Origin: Sphingomonadales bacterium
GTDB taxonomy: Bacteria; Pseudomonadota; Alphaproteobacteria; Sphingomonadales; Sphingomonadaceae
Assembly: GCA_004173185.1 (NCBI GenBank)
Contig: SEFZ01000008.1
Location: forward strand, 1 to 64,000
DNA length: 64,000 nucleotides
Direction of reading: 5' to 3'
Below, piece after piece: positions 34,748 to 43,914 of the stretch (position 1 is its first letter; every line of letters begins with the position of its first letter). A program made the position numbers and the translations under genes. The notes under the pieces were generated by a model. It was not told where the DNA came from, made no database searches, and was given only the letters and a program-made list of their open reading frames with translations.

Positions 34748-37267
34748 ATGAAAATGCGCCTGCTATTATCGACCGCCACGCTTGTGGCGTGTATTGCCCA
34801 GCCCGCCTTCAGCCAGACCGCGCCGGTCGCTGAGGCGAAAGAAGCGCAAGACGCGCAGGCGGAAGCTCAGCCTGAAACCCAGTCCGGCGGGCTGTCCGAG
34901 ATCGTCGTTACGGCGCAGCGCCGTTCCGAGAGCGTGCAAAACGTGCCGATCGCGATCTCCGCATTTTCATCCGACCAGCTTCAGCGCCAGGGCGTGTCCA
35001 ACACATTGGAATTGGGCAATTTTGTTCCCAATCTCGTCGCCCAGAATAATACCGGCGTGGGCTCGGCCAACGCATATTATCTGCGCGGCCTCGGCACTGC
35101 CGAATCGATCCCGACCTTCGATCCGCCGGTTGGCACCTATGTCGACGACATCTATCTCAGCCGCCAGAATGGCAACAATCTGAGCCTGTTCGATGTCGAG
35201 CGCGTCGAAGTGCTGCGCGGACCCCAGGGTACGCTTTTCGGGCGTAACACCACTGGCGGCGCGATCAGCGTGATCATGCGCGACCCCGGCGAAGTTTTCG
35301 GCGGCTATGGCGAGATTGGCTACGGTTCTTACAACAAGATGCTGGTGCGTGGCTCTGTCGACGTGCCGATCGCGCCCGGCTTCTCGGTCAAGGCCAGCGG
35401 CTATTGGCAGGAAGACGATGGCTATGTGAAGAACGTAACCACCGGCGACCAGCTGAACGACGATGATGGTTGGGGTGTCCGCCTCGGCGTTCGCGGTGAG
35501 CTCGGCTCCTCGGCCGTGTGGACCGCATCCTACACCCACATCATCGCTAACGGCGAAAACATCATCAACTACGCCTGCAATCCGAAGCTGCCTACGCAGT
35601 GCGACGATCGCTATTCCACCACCGGCCTGCGCGAAGGCGTAACCTCCGCGACGTCGCTCTTCGCGCCGCTGGTGATCAGCGGACGCAAGGCGAATTACAT
35701 GATGGGCAACCGCTCGGTTTCCGACATCATCACGTCCAAGCTGCGGTTCGATGTCGGGCCTGATATGAACCTCGACATCATCACCGGCTTCACTGCCCAG
35801 ACGCAGCAATATGCGCTTGATTTCTATGATGGACGCGGCGGACCTTCGATCACGGCACCGAACCCGGCCGTGCAGGGCTGGACCCGCGGCGGCTTCACCA
35901 TCCTGAACGATGGCGATCAGAGCCAATTCACCCAGGAAATCAAGCTGAACGGCAGCCTTGCCAACGGCCTGATCGATTTCGTCGGCGGTGCATATTATCT
36001 GTTCGAACAGAACCGCACCGATTTCGCCGATGTCTTCTCCTTGTCGCAGGCCAGCGCTTTGCTGCTCGGCGATCGCATCCTGCGCAACTCGACGGAAGCG
36101 ATGGCGGGCTATCTCCAGACCGACATCAACTTCACCGAGAAGCTGAAGCTCACCGGCGGCATCCGCTATACGGAAGAGACCAAGGAGTTCAGCATCAATG
36201 ACAATCGCCCCAGCTGCAATGACGGGACGGTGGAAGCGAGCTGCCTGGATAATCGCAATCTGATCAGCGGTTCGGGCCGGGCGATCCCGACCAGCCAGAA
36301 GGCCAAGATCTGGACCCCGCGCTTCGCAGTCAATTATCAGGCGGATCGCGATCTGCTGATGTTCGTCTCGGCGACGCGCGGCTTCAAATCGGGCGGCTGG
36401 AACGCACGCGGCTCTTCGGCCACCACGTTCGTGCCCTTCGGTCCCGAGTCGGTGTGGAGCTATGAAGCCGGCATCAAGTCGCAATGGTTTGATCGTCATC
36501 TGCGCGCCAACATCACGGCGTTCTACATGAACGTGTCGGACCTCCAGACTCCGTCGGCTTTCGTCAGCCCGACCGGCTCGATCACCTTCCTGACCCGCAA
36601 TTTCGCGGATTATGTGAACCGTGGCATCGAAGCGGAATTCACTGTGATCCCGGTCACCGGTCTGAACCTGTACGCCAATATCGGATTCCAGAAGGACAAG
36701 TATAAGATCGATCGCAGCGTGGCTGATATCGATGCGTATGGCATCCAGTCGGTCAACGCGCAGCAGCGTGCTTGTAAGGCCATCCTCGCCACCGGCGCTG
36801 TTCCCGGCGGCACCGGAACCGCAGCGTGCGGCGCTGGCATCGTTACCGCGACCGGCAATATCTCGGAGCCGGTTCGCACCCCGGATCTCACGGTCGCTAT
36901 GGGCGCAAGCTACGAGATCCCGGTTAGCGGCAATGGCATGACTCTCGTGCCATCGTTCAACGCCAGCTATCGCGGCGACCAGGAAGTCGCGGCGAACAAC
37001 TTCTCGATCTACAGCGGCGCAATCACCGGCACGAATGGCACCTATCCCGGCAACCCTTATGGTGGCACTTTCATCAACGGCGCATACAGCGCTGCTACCT
37101 GGACGTTCGGGGCCAATGTAACGCTGAACGGGCCGGAAAATCGGTGGCAGCTGTCTGCGGGGTGCACCAATTGCTTCAACGACATTGCCACCAACACCTC
37201 GTTGGCCAACACCACTTATATCAATCCGCCGATGATGTGGACGGTGAAGTTCCGGCACAATTTCTGA
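34748..37267 (+). CDS. TonB-dependent outer-membrane receptor 3
   Basis: An 839-residue receptor. Signal peptide to about AFSQT; TonB box region LSEIVVTAQRRSES; plug with VQNVPIAISAF and VERVEVLRGPQGTLFGRNTTGG; barrel ending in the terminal Phe of FRHNF. GGGGAGA precedes ATG 34748. It heads locus B, with an MFS importer next, so it is the likely outer-membrane entry and the MFS protein the inner-membrane entry for the same compound. Confidence 0.94.
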   Translation: MKMRLLLSTATLVACIAQPAFSQTAPVAEAKEAQDAQAEAQPETQSGGLSEIVVTAQRRSESVQNVPIAISAFSSDQLQRQGVSNTLELGNFVPNLVAQNNTGVGSANAYYLRGLGTAESIPTFDPPVGTYVDDIYLSRQNGNNLSLFDVERVEVLRGPQGTLFGRNTTGGAISVIMRDPGEVFGGYGEIGYGSYNKMLVRGSVDVPIAPGFSVKASGYWQEDDGYVKNVTTGDQLNDDDGWGVRLGVRGELGSSAVWTASYTHIIANGENIINYACNPKLPTQCDDRYSTTGLREGVTSATSLFAPLVISGRKANYMMGNRSVSDIITSKLRFDVGPDMNLDIITGFTAQTQQYALDFYDGRGGPSITAPNPAVQGWTRGGFTILNDGDQSQFTQEIKLNGSLANGLIDFVGGAYYLFEQNRTDFADVFSLSQASALLLGDRILRNSTEAMAGYLQTDINFTEKLKLTGGIRYTEETKEFSINDNRPSCNDGTVEASCLDNRNLISGSGRAIPTSQKAKIWTPRFAVNYQADRDLLMFVSATRGFKSGGWNARGSSATTFVPFGPESVWSYEAGIKSQWFDRHLRANITAFYMNVSDLQTPSAFVSPTGSITFLTRNFADYVNRGIEAEFTVIPVTGLNLYANIGFQKDKYKIDRSVADIDAYGIQSVNAQQRACKAILATGAVPGGTGTAACGAGIVTATGNISEPVRTPDLTVAMGASYEIPVSGNGMTLVPSFNASYRGDQEVAANNFSIYSGAITGTNGTYPGNPYGGTFINGAYSAATWTFGANVTLNGPENRWQLSAGCTNCFNDIATNTSLANTTYINPPMMWTVKFRHNF

Positions 37268-37294
37268 TCTGACAGTCGAGTAAGGGAGTATCCG

Positions 37295-38542
37295 ATGACG
37301 TCTGCGACGGTTGCACGCTCAGAATTTAGATTGGGCGCCAGACCGCTCGCGGCGGCATTGGTGGGGGTCGCGTGCGGCGCGTCCCCCCTGCCTTTCAATG
37401 TCCTGCCGCTGGTCATGGGACCGATCAGTTCTGAATTCGGCTGGGATTTCGCGGCGGTCAGCGCCGGGGTCACGGTCTTCGGCATCATCGCCGCGTTGAT
37501 GGCGCCGGTGTTCGGCGGACTTTCCGACCGGTTCGGGGTGCGTCCGGTGGCCTTGTGGTCGCTGTTCGTCTTCGCGCTGGTCTTTGCTTCCTTCTATTTC
37601 ATGCCCCGTTCCGAAGTGGGCTATCTCTTGTTCTGGGCGGTGCTCGGCGCGATCGGCATCGGCTCCACGCCGGTGACGTTCAGCCGCGCGATCAGCATGT
37701 GGTTCAGCCGCAATCGCGGTCTGGCGCTCGGCATCATGCTGCTCGGCACCAGTCTGGCCGCGATGGTAGTACCCCAGATTGCACAGTCTGCGATCACCGC
37801 TGGGGGCTGGCGCATGGCCTTCCCGGTCGTGGCTTTGCTTCCGCTTCTTGTCGCCATTCCGCTGTGCTTGTTGTGGTTCCGCGAACCTCGGCCCGAGGAA
37901 CGGCCCGCTGGCGTTTCCGACGCATCGGGCCAGATCATCGGTCTTCGTCTGGGTGAAGCAGTGCGGGGTTATCGGTTCTGGATTCTTCTGGTGTCGATCC
38001 TGCTCACTGCTTTTGCTTATGGCGGCGCGCACATCCACATCGCCCAGATCGTCAAGCTTCACGGCTTTTCGGCACAGGTCGCGGCCAGCGTTCTCGGCAT
38101 CGTCGCGATCGGTATTCTGGTCGGCCGCTTGCTGGTCGGCTTCCTGTTCGATCGCTTCTGGGCGCCGGGCGTCGCTTTCCCGGCGCTGCTGCTGCCCGCA
38201 ATTGCATGCTGGCTGCTGATGGGCACCGAGGCCAGCTTCATCCATGTCGCGATCGGCGGCTTCCTGCTCGGCTTTGCGGCCGGAACGGAATCCGATGTCA
38301 TCGCCTTTCTTGCCGCCAAATATTTCGGGATGGCGCATTATGGCCGGATCTATGGCGTGCTCTACATGCCGTTCGCGATCGGATCGGCGATCTCGCCAAT
38401 CGCATATGGCATGGTTCGGGACCGTACCGGCAGTTACGATTCGATCCTGCTCGTCGCGATGGCCATGTTCGCAGCCGGCGGTGCGCTGCTGCTGGCGATG
38501 GGCCGTTATCCCGATCCCGCTGAGCTCCCCGCGAGCGACTGA
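37295..38542 (+). CDS. major facilitator superfamily transporter
   Basis: A 415-residue MFS protein with about 12 transmembrane helices and the loop motif GGLSDRFGVRPVAL after helix 2. The overall pattern is like monocarboxylate/oxalate-formate type importers rather than 14-helix drug pumps. AAGGGAG lies just before ATG 37295. Only three bases separate its stop from the FAD oxidase start, so it is part of locus B. Import of the substrate or of a periplasmic product is likely. Confidence 0.9.
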   Translation: MTSATVARSEFRLGARPLAAALVGVACGASPLPFNVLPLVMGPISSEFGWDFAAVSAGVTVFGIIAALMAPVFGGLSDRFGVRPVALWSLFVFALVFASFYFMPRSEVGYLLFWAVLGAIGIGSTPVTFSRAISMWFSRNRGLALGIMLLGTSLAAMVVPQIAQSAITAGGWRMAFPVVALLPLLVAIPLCLLWFREPRPEERPAGVSDASGQIIGLRLGEAVRGYRFWILLVSILLTAFAYGGAHIHIAQIVKLHGFSAQVAASVLGIVAIGILVGRLLVGFLFDRFWAPGVAFPALLLPAIACWLLMGTEASFIHVAIGGFLLGFAAGTESDVIAFLAAKYFGMAHYGRIYGVLYMPFAIGSAISPIAYGMVRDRTGSYDSILLVAMAMFAAGGALLLAMGRYPDPAELPASD

Positions 38543-38545
38543 GAA

Positions 38546-40111
38546 GTGAACCAGATGATACTCGAAAAGACTCCGCTCGCCGATATCCAGGCGGCGGTTG
38601 GCGCTGAAGTGCTGACCACCGACGCGGCTGAACTGACTTATTTCTCGCATGATGTGTTCAGTCGGGGCGCGACGCCCGTGGCGGTCTTCCGCCCCACCGA
38701 CACGGCGATGCTCGCCCGGGGCATCGCGGCGGCGACTGCGGCCGGGATAGCCATTGTGCCGCGTGGCGGCGGCATGAGCTATACCGGCGGTTATCTCGCC
38801 CCGACCGACCGATCGCTGCTGATCGACACCGGCGGGATGGATCGCATCCTCGACATCAATACCGAGGATATGACCGTCACGGTCGAGGCCGGATGCACCT
38901 GGGACAAATTACATCGTACGCTGAAGGGGCAGGGGCTGCGCACGCTTGCCTGGGGCACGCTATCCGGCCTCCACGCGACCGTGGGCGGCGGCATGAGCCA
39001 GAACGGCGTGTTCTGGGGTGCGGGCGGCGGTACGGTTGTCGATGCGGCCTTGTCGTTCGAAGTCGTACTCGCCGACAGCACGATAATGTCGACCGGCAGC
39101 GCCTTTTTCCGCCCGTTCGGTCCGGACATTACCGGGCTGTTCGCCGCCGATTGCGGCGCGCTGGGCGTCAAGGCGACCGTGACGATGAAGCTGGTCCGCG
39201 AAGGCGCGGCTTTTGCCTATGGCTCATTCTCCTTTCCCGATGCCGCGACCTTCTTCGGGGCGATGAGCGCCGTGGCGCGCGAGGGGCTGGCATCGGAGAG
39301 CTTCGGCTTCGATCCTTATCTCCAGTCGCAGCGGATGAAGCGCGACAGCCTGACCAAGGACGCCAAGTCGCTGGTCAACATGATGAAGGCACAGGGCTCG
39401 GCCTGGAAAGCGATCAAGGAAGGCGCCAAGGTCATTGCCGCCGGGCGCTCGTTCCTCGACGACGTTCCGTTCTCGCTGCATCTGATCTGCGAAGGCCGAT
39501 ACCAGTCCGCCGTCGATGCCGACATGAAGGCGATCGAAGCGATTGCGGCCGAGCATGGCGGACACAGCATCGAGAATACGATCCCCAAGATCATGCGCGC
39601 CAACCCGTTTCCGCCCGTCAATTCGATGGTCGGGCCGGAAGGCGAGCGCTGGGTGCCGGTGCATGGCTTCCTGCCGCACAGCCGGCTGGTTCCGGCATGG
39701 GACCGTATCCAGGCATTGTTCGCCGCCAATCAGGAAGAGATGGACGCGCATGGTGTGGCTGCGGGCGCGATGCTCGCAGCAGTCAGCCGTTCGACGTGCC
39801 TGATCGAGCCGGTATTTTTCTGGCCGGATGCGCTCGAGGACATGCATTGCCGCTCCGTCGAGCCGGATCATCTCGCCAAGCTGAAGCGCTTTCCGGAAAA
39901 TGCTGAATCGCGGGCGTTGGTGGTGCGGCTGCGCGGCGAGATCGTGGCGCTATTTCGCGAATTCGAAGCGACACACCTTCAGGTCGCGAGAACCTATCCG
40001 CTTGAAGCGGGAAGCGATCCCGCTGCGTGGCAGATTTTGACTGCCATCAAGGCGGTGGTCGATCCATTGGGATTGATGAATCCGGGAAGTCTGGGGTTGG
40101 CGAAAGCATGA
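38546..40111 (+). CDS. FAD-linked oxidase (FAD_binding_4), paralogue 2
   Basis: A 521-residue flavoprotein, same length as the locus A copy with GTG 38546 as start (GTG-AAC in both); ATG 38555 is an alternative. RGGGMSYTGGY, GGGMSQNGVFWGAGGG and the C-terminal DPLGLMNPGSLGL match the family. No export signal is visible and no cytochrome c gene follows, unlike locus A. It may use the locus A cytochrome or oxygen. It overlaps the nitrilase-fold gene by ATGA. Confidence 0.88.
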   Translation: MNQMILEKTPLADIQAAVGAEVLTTDAAELTYFSHDVFSRGATPVAVFRPTDTAMLARGIAAATAAGIAIVPRGGGMSYTGGYLAPTDRSLLIDTGGMDRILDINTEDMTVTVEAGCTWDKLHRTLKGQGLRTLAWGTLSGLHATVGGGMSQNGVFWGAGGGTVVDAALSFEVVLADSTIMSTGSAFFRPFGPDITGLFAADCGALGVKATVTMKLVREGAAFAYGSFSFPDAATFFGAMSAVAREGLASESFGFDPYLQSQRMKRDSLTKDAKSLVNMMKAQGSAWKAIKEGAKVIAAGRSFLDDVPFSLHLICEGRYQSAVDADMKAIEAIAAEHGGHSIENTIPKIMRANPFPPVNSMVGPEGERWVPVHGFLPHSRLVPAWDRIQALFAANQEEMDAHGVAAGAMLAAVSRSTCLIEPVFFWPDALEDMHCRSVEPDHLAKLKRFPENAESRALVVRLRGEIVALFREFEATHLQVARTYPLEAGSDPAAWQILTAIKAVVDPLGLMNPGSLGLAKA

Positions 40112-41163
40112 CGACGATAAAGCCCTATGCGGCACTTGCGCTGCAGATCGCGGCGCGTTCGGTGGAGAGACTGGCGGATCGCGCTGCGGCCAGCGCGCAG
40201 ATGCTGGCGATGATCGAAGAGATCGGCGTCAAGCTGCGCGCGTCCGGCGTGTTCATCCAGCAATATGGCGGCACGCCAGTGCGTCTCGCCGTGCTGCCCG
40301 AATATTTCCTGACCAGCTATCCGGGTCGCATCTCGATCCCGGATTTCGCCGAAAAGGCGGCGCTGGACATGGATGGAGCGGAATATGCCGCGCTGGGCGC
40401 GATCGCTCAGGCGCAGAACCTGTATCTGTCGGGCAACGCCTATGAACGCGACGCGCATTTCCCCGGCATCTATTTCCAGACAAGCTTCCTGATCGCACCC
40501 TCGGGCGAGGTCGTGCTGCGCTATCGCCGGCTCAATTCCATGTTCGCGCCGACGCCGCATGATGTCTGGTCGAAATATCTCGACATCTATGGTCTCGACG
40601 GAGTGTTTCCGGTGGCGAAAACCGAGATTGGCAATATCTCTGCCATCGCTTCGGAAGAGATACTCTATCCCGAAATCGCCCGCGCCCATGCGCTGCGCGG
40701 TGCCGAGATCTTCGTTCACTCATCGTCCGAAGTCGGCTCGCCGCTGGCCACGCCCAAGCAGATATCCAAGCGTGCCCGCGCGTTCGAGAATGTCGCTTAT
40801 GTGATCTCGGCGAATACGGCGGGCATCGAAGGCACGGCGATGCCCTTTGCATCGGCCGACGGCAATTCGACGATCATCGACTACAAGGGCAACCCGCTGG
40901 CGGAATCGAACACCGGCGAAACCTTCACTGCCTTTGCCGATGTGGACGTCAACGCGTTGCGCGCCCAGCGCCGCAAGCCGGGCATGACCAATTTTCTGTC
41001 GCGCCAGCGGCTTGAGCTGTTCGCCCCCATATATGGCGGAGCCCCCGTCCAGCCGGCGGACAGCCTGATTGAGAATGGGGCATTGATACCGGCCGACCGC
41101 GATCACTTCCTGCGCGTTCAGGAGCGCGTGATCGAGCGGCTTTCGAAGGATGGACTGATATGA
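40108..41163 (+). CDS. nitrilase-fold protein lacking catalytic Cys, paralogue 2
   Basis: A 351-residue carbon-nitrogen hydrolase superfamily protein, cytoplasmic by lack of a signal. Of the Glu-Lys-Cys triad, Glu65 (LPEYF) is kept; the Lys region reads VLRYRRLNS (Arg140/Arg141) and the Cys region reads IGNISAIASEEILYPE, with Ser182 in place of Cys. The protein has no cysteine at all. The fold markers YPEIARAHALRGAEIFV and RAFENVAYVISAN are intact. Same losses as the locus A copy at 9561, but without the Tat signal. It is coupled to both neighbours by ATGA overlaps. Confidence 0.86.
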   Translation: MTTIKPYAALALQIAARSVERLADRAAASAQMLAMIEEIGVKLRASGVFIQQYGGTPVRLAVLPEYFLTSYPGRISIPDFAEKAALDMDGAEYAALGAIAQAQNLYLSGNAYERDAHFPGIYFQTSFLIAPSGEVVLRYRRLNSMFAPTPHDVWSKYLDIYGLDGVFPVAKTEIGNISAIASEEILYPEIARAHALRGAEIFVHSSSEVGSPLATPKQISKRARAFENVAYVISANTAGIEGTAMPFASADGNSTIIDYKGNPLAESNTGETFTAFADVDVNALRAQRRKPGMTNFLSRQRLELFAPIYGGAPVQPADSLIENGALIPADRDHFLRVQERVIERLSKDGLI

Positions 41164-42362
41164 AGCGCGAAGACGTACCTCCGCCCTACACCGCAGTTAC
41201 CGCGCACGGGGTGTTCCCCGAGCCCGCACATGATGAGGCGGCGCGCTACAACTTCCTGACTGCGTTCAACAAATATATGTCGGGATCGATCGGCGGCGGC
41301 AACAAGCTGGCCTATGACAAGCGCGTGCTGCCGGCGTTCCGTGCCGAGCATGGCCGCGATCCGAAGGACCGCTTCGAAATCCGCCACGCGATGAACAAGG
41401 ATCCGTGGCACCGCTTCTGGTCAGCCTGCAAGCGCAACTCGATGGAGATGCGCCAGCAAAATGGCCGCTCGATCGTGCTGCGCCAGATCGACGAACTGGC
41501 GGGCAAGGTCGGCCAGTATAATGAGGGCCGCGACACGCTGCGGCTCAACCCCGACGTGCAGGTACCGCGCTATCAGAGCGCCGTGGATATCCACTGCATG
41601 CCCGGATGCTATCATGGCGAAGAGCGTCCGGGCGATTTCTCCGCTGGCGCCAATTACGATAGCGGTCTGTTTGCTACCACCGCTGGCGGCCTTGGCGCGC
41701 TTTCCGATGGCGGCGGGCAGGCGCTGGTCGAATGGATCCGCAAGCAGCGTCCGGGCTGGACGCCGAAGCGCATCCTCGATCTGGGCTGCACCGTCGGGCA
41801 CAATATCGTTCCGCTGGCGCTGGCATTTCCGGACACCGAAGTGATCGCGATCGATACCGCCGCGCCGGTGCTGCGCTATGCCCATGCCCGCGCGCAATCG
41901 CTGGGGGCGACTAACCTCAAATTCATCCAGATGGATGCCGAGGACATGTCGGAATTTGCCGATGGCCATTTCGATTGGGTGCAGACGACGATGTATCTGC
42001 ACGAACTGTCGGGAAAATCGCTGCCGCGGATCATCAAGGAAGGCGAGCGCGTGCTCGCGCCGGGCGGGCTGATGTTCCACCTCGAGCAGCCGCAATATAG
42101 CGACGACATGCCGCTCTATGAGCAGTTCATCCGCGACTGGGATGCGTTCAACAATAACGAGCCCTTCTGGTCGGCGATGCACGCCATGGACCTCAAGCAG
42201 ATCATGGCCGAGGCCGGCCTGCCGCTGGATCGCCAGTTCGTTACCGGCGTCCGCGCCGTGGTGGACCGCGAGATTTTTCCCCAACAAGCCGCCGATGAGA
42301 CGGAAGACCATGGCCGCGCCGCGGTCTGGAACGCCTATGGCGCATGGAAGCCCGAAGCATGA
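41160..42362 (+). CDS. SAM-dependent methyltransferase with long N-terminal region
   Basis: A 400-residue protein. A class I methyltransferase domain occupies about 200-335: ILDLGCTVGHN (motif I), VIAIDTAAPVLRYAHARA (motif II), IQMDAEDMSEF, and VLAPGGLMFHLEQP. Residues 1-195 have no domain I recognise and include a Cys pair in HCMPGCYHGEE that could bind metal. The methylated compound is unknown; O-methylation or a C-transfer on an intermediate is possible. ATG 41160 overlaps the nitrilase-fold stop. Confidence 0.85.
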   Translation: MKREDVPPPYTAVTAHGVFPEPAHDEAARYNFLTAFNKYMSGSIGGGNKLAYDKRVLPAFRAEHGRDPKDRFEIRHAMNKDPWHRFWSACKRNSMEMRQQNGRSIVLRQIDELAGKVGQYNEGRDTLRLNPDVQVPRYQSAVDIHCMPGCYHGEERPGDFSAGANYDSGLFATTAGGLGALSDGGGQALVEWIRKQRPGWTPKRILDLGCTVGHNIVPLALAFPDTEVIAIDTAAPVLRYAHARAQSLGATNLKFIQMDAEDMSEFADGHFDWVQTTMYLHELSGKSLPRIIKEGERVLAPGGLMFHLEQPQYSDDMPLYEQFIRDWDAFNNNEPFWSAMHAMDLKQIMAEAGLPLDRQFVTGVRAVVDREIFPQQAADETEDHGRAAVWNAYGAWKPEA

Positions 42363-42724
42363 ACGACGACGACAGCATCGACTGGATCGCCCGCGCGGGC
42401 ACCCGTGCGAAGGGCAAGCGCCCGGCCTATTTCGAGGATCCGGCGACCGATCGGACGCTTTCGATCCTGCTGGCGCTGGCCGGCGAAGTCTCGGTCGTGA
42501 AGGAGCGGCTCGACACGGTAGAGCGGCTGCTGGACGAGAAAGGCACGATCAGCCGCGCCGATATCCAGAGCTACGCGCCCGACAAGGACGCAGCCTACGA
42601 GCGCGCGCTGGCGACCAAGGAATATGTCGCCCGCATCATGCGCGGTGTGCAGCAGGATATGGAAGCGATGCAGGCCATCGAACGGCCCGTCGAGGAAATC
42701 AGCGTAGATCTGAGGGACAATTGA
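42359..42724 (+). CDS. small helical protein of unknown function
   Basis: A 121-residue acidic protein without signal or membrane segment and without a family I recognise. It is mostly helical by composition, with a possible coiled-coil stretch around EVSVVKERLDTVERLLDEKG. Overlaps with both neighbours (ATGA and TGATG) show that it is a real, translated gene. It may be a subunit or chaperone of the methyltransferase. Confidence 0.7.
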   Translation: MNDDDSIDWIARAGTRAKGKRPAYFEDPATDRTLSILLALAGEVSVVKERLDTVERLLDEKGTISRADIQSYAPDKDAAYERALATKEYVARIMRGVQQDMEAMQAIERPVEEISVDLRDN

Positions 42725-43455
42725 TGCAGCATCGCACGATCACCGGCCGTATTCGCTACACTTCCAAAAAGCCCGATATGATGGATCAGGAGCGGGGCCG
42801 CGAATGGTTCAGTTTCACCCATCATGGCGATGGCAGCACGATCTTTCGCGCGCGCTGCGAGATCGAGGATCCGTTGCCCACGGTGATGCGGGACATCGTC
42901 TATTCGATCGACGGCAATCGCCAGCCGCGCGATCTGCACGTCCATCTGACGGTCGACGATGCCTATATGGGTTCGGGGTGGATGCACCACACGCCCGGCG
43001 AAGACGGCGGCATGATCGAATGCGAGAGCTATGGCCCCACCATCGGCCGCCTGTCGCAAAAGATGCCGTATAGCGGCGCGCTTGACGGGTTCGGCACGCA
43101 TCCGATCGCGGGTGATGGCTATGCCACGCGCTGCATGGACACCAGCAAGGGGCCGCATCGCCGCACGGTGCGCATGTTCCTGCCTTCGCCCGACCATCGC
43201 GGCGCGACGCCGCCGATGATCGCCGAAGTGAAGATCGGCCTGGAATATGTTGGCGAGGAAACCGTCACCGTTCCCGCTGGCACGTTCGACTGCCACCATT
43301 TCCGCTATGTCGATGACGAAGGCCCCGGCATGGGCGGCACCCCGCATCCGCATTACGATATGTGGGTCACCGCCGATGATGACGCAGTGTTCGTGAAGGG
43401 CGGCGTCGGCGGTTACATGCTTACTTATTACGAGCTGGTCGAGCTGGAGCGCTGA
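42724..43455 (+). CDS. DUF3108-like protein, paralogue 2
   Basis: A 243-residue protein, the same length as the locus A copy (10691). It shares RTITGRIRYTSKKPD, RMFLPSPDHRGATPPM and the C-terminal block VGEETVTVPAGTFDCHHFRY, DMWVTADDDAVFVKGGVGGY. No export signal. The function of DUF3108-like proteins is unknown. It is the last gene of locus B, coupled by TGATG to the small protein, and ends convergently with a lipocalin-like gene. Confidence 0.78.
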   Translation: MQHRTITGRIRYTSKKPDMMDQERGREWFSFTHHGDGSTIFRARCEIEDPLPTVMRDIVYSIDGNRQPRDLHVHLTVDDAYMGSGWMHHTPGEDGGMIECESYGPTIGRLSQKMPYSGALDGFGTHPIAGDGYATRCMDTSKGPHRRTVRMFLPSPDHRGATPPMIAEVKIGLEYVGEETVTVPAGTFDCHHFRYVDDEGPGMGGTPHPHYDMWVTADDDAVFVKGGVGGYMLTYYELVELER

Positions 43456-43463
43456 GAAGGAGG

Positions 43464-43481
43464 GGCGGGCTTAGACCCGCC
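43464..43481. terminator. short hairpin between convergent genes
   Basis: GGCGGG, loop CTTAGA, CCCGCC between the DUF3108-like and lipocalin-like genes, which converge here; the 3' arm overlaps the last codons of the minus gene. A short bidirectional terminator is possible. Confidence 0.45.
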
Positions 43482-43914
43482 ACTCGTCGCACAGCGTCCG
43501 CATATAGGGCACGCCGTCGCGGAACCATTGCCAGGTGCGCGCGCGCGTCTGGCCGTCTTCGCTCAGCTCGATCATCTCGCTGAAGCGCATGCCGGGTTCG
43601 CTGCGGTGGATCAGGTTGAGCATGACGATGCCGCCATGGGTTTCCCAGCCCTTGCCGAATAGCCGCTCGGTATCCCACCACAGCATGCCGTCGCGATAGA
43701 CGCCGCCAAAGCTGCGTTCGGCAGTGCGGCCATCGTCCCAGCGCATCACATTGTGCTGCACATAGGCATAGGGGCCTTCGCTCGGGAATTCGCAGAAGGT
43801 GCTCATATGGTAGAAGTCTGCCATCGTGCCGTCGCGATTGATGACGCGATATTCGCCTTCCCAATTGCCGGCATGCCGCAACATGGTTGGCATTGCCTCT
43901 GCGAACTCAACCAC
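43471..43914 (-). CDS. lipocalin-like DUF3598-type protein, paralogue 2
   Basis: A 147-residue protein with AGNWEGEYRVINRDG near the start, VQHNVMRWDDGR, WWDTERLFGKGWE, FSEMIELSEDG and RTWQWFRDG near the end. It aligns with the proteins at 9040 and 49474. GTG 43914 is chosen because GAGGAGG lies six bases upstream and this N-terminus lines up with that of the 49474 copy. It overlaps the aldehyde dehydrogenase end by eight bases and is the last gene of the minus operon. Ligand binding is inferred from the fold pattern only. Confidence 0.75.
   Translation of the reverse strand: MVEFAEAMPTMLRHAGNWEGEYRVINRDGTMADFYHMSTFCEFPSEGPYAYVQHNVMRWDDGRTAERSFGGVYRDGMLWWDTERLFGKGWETHGGIVMLNLIHRSEPGMRFSEMIELSEDGQTRARTWQWFRDGVPYMRTLCDEWRV

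Noticed and set aside
34967..37258. A 763-codon open frame antisense to TonB receptor 3
   Set aside because: Same reason: no ribosome site, no recognisable domain, and low-complexity Arg/Ala/Asp composition opposite a clear receptor gene.
37268..37294. Regulon palindrome before the MFS gene
   Set aside because: The short gap contains only a ribosome site; the MFS gene is probably cotranscribed with TonB receptor 3.
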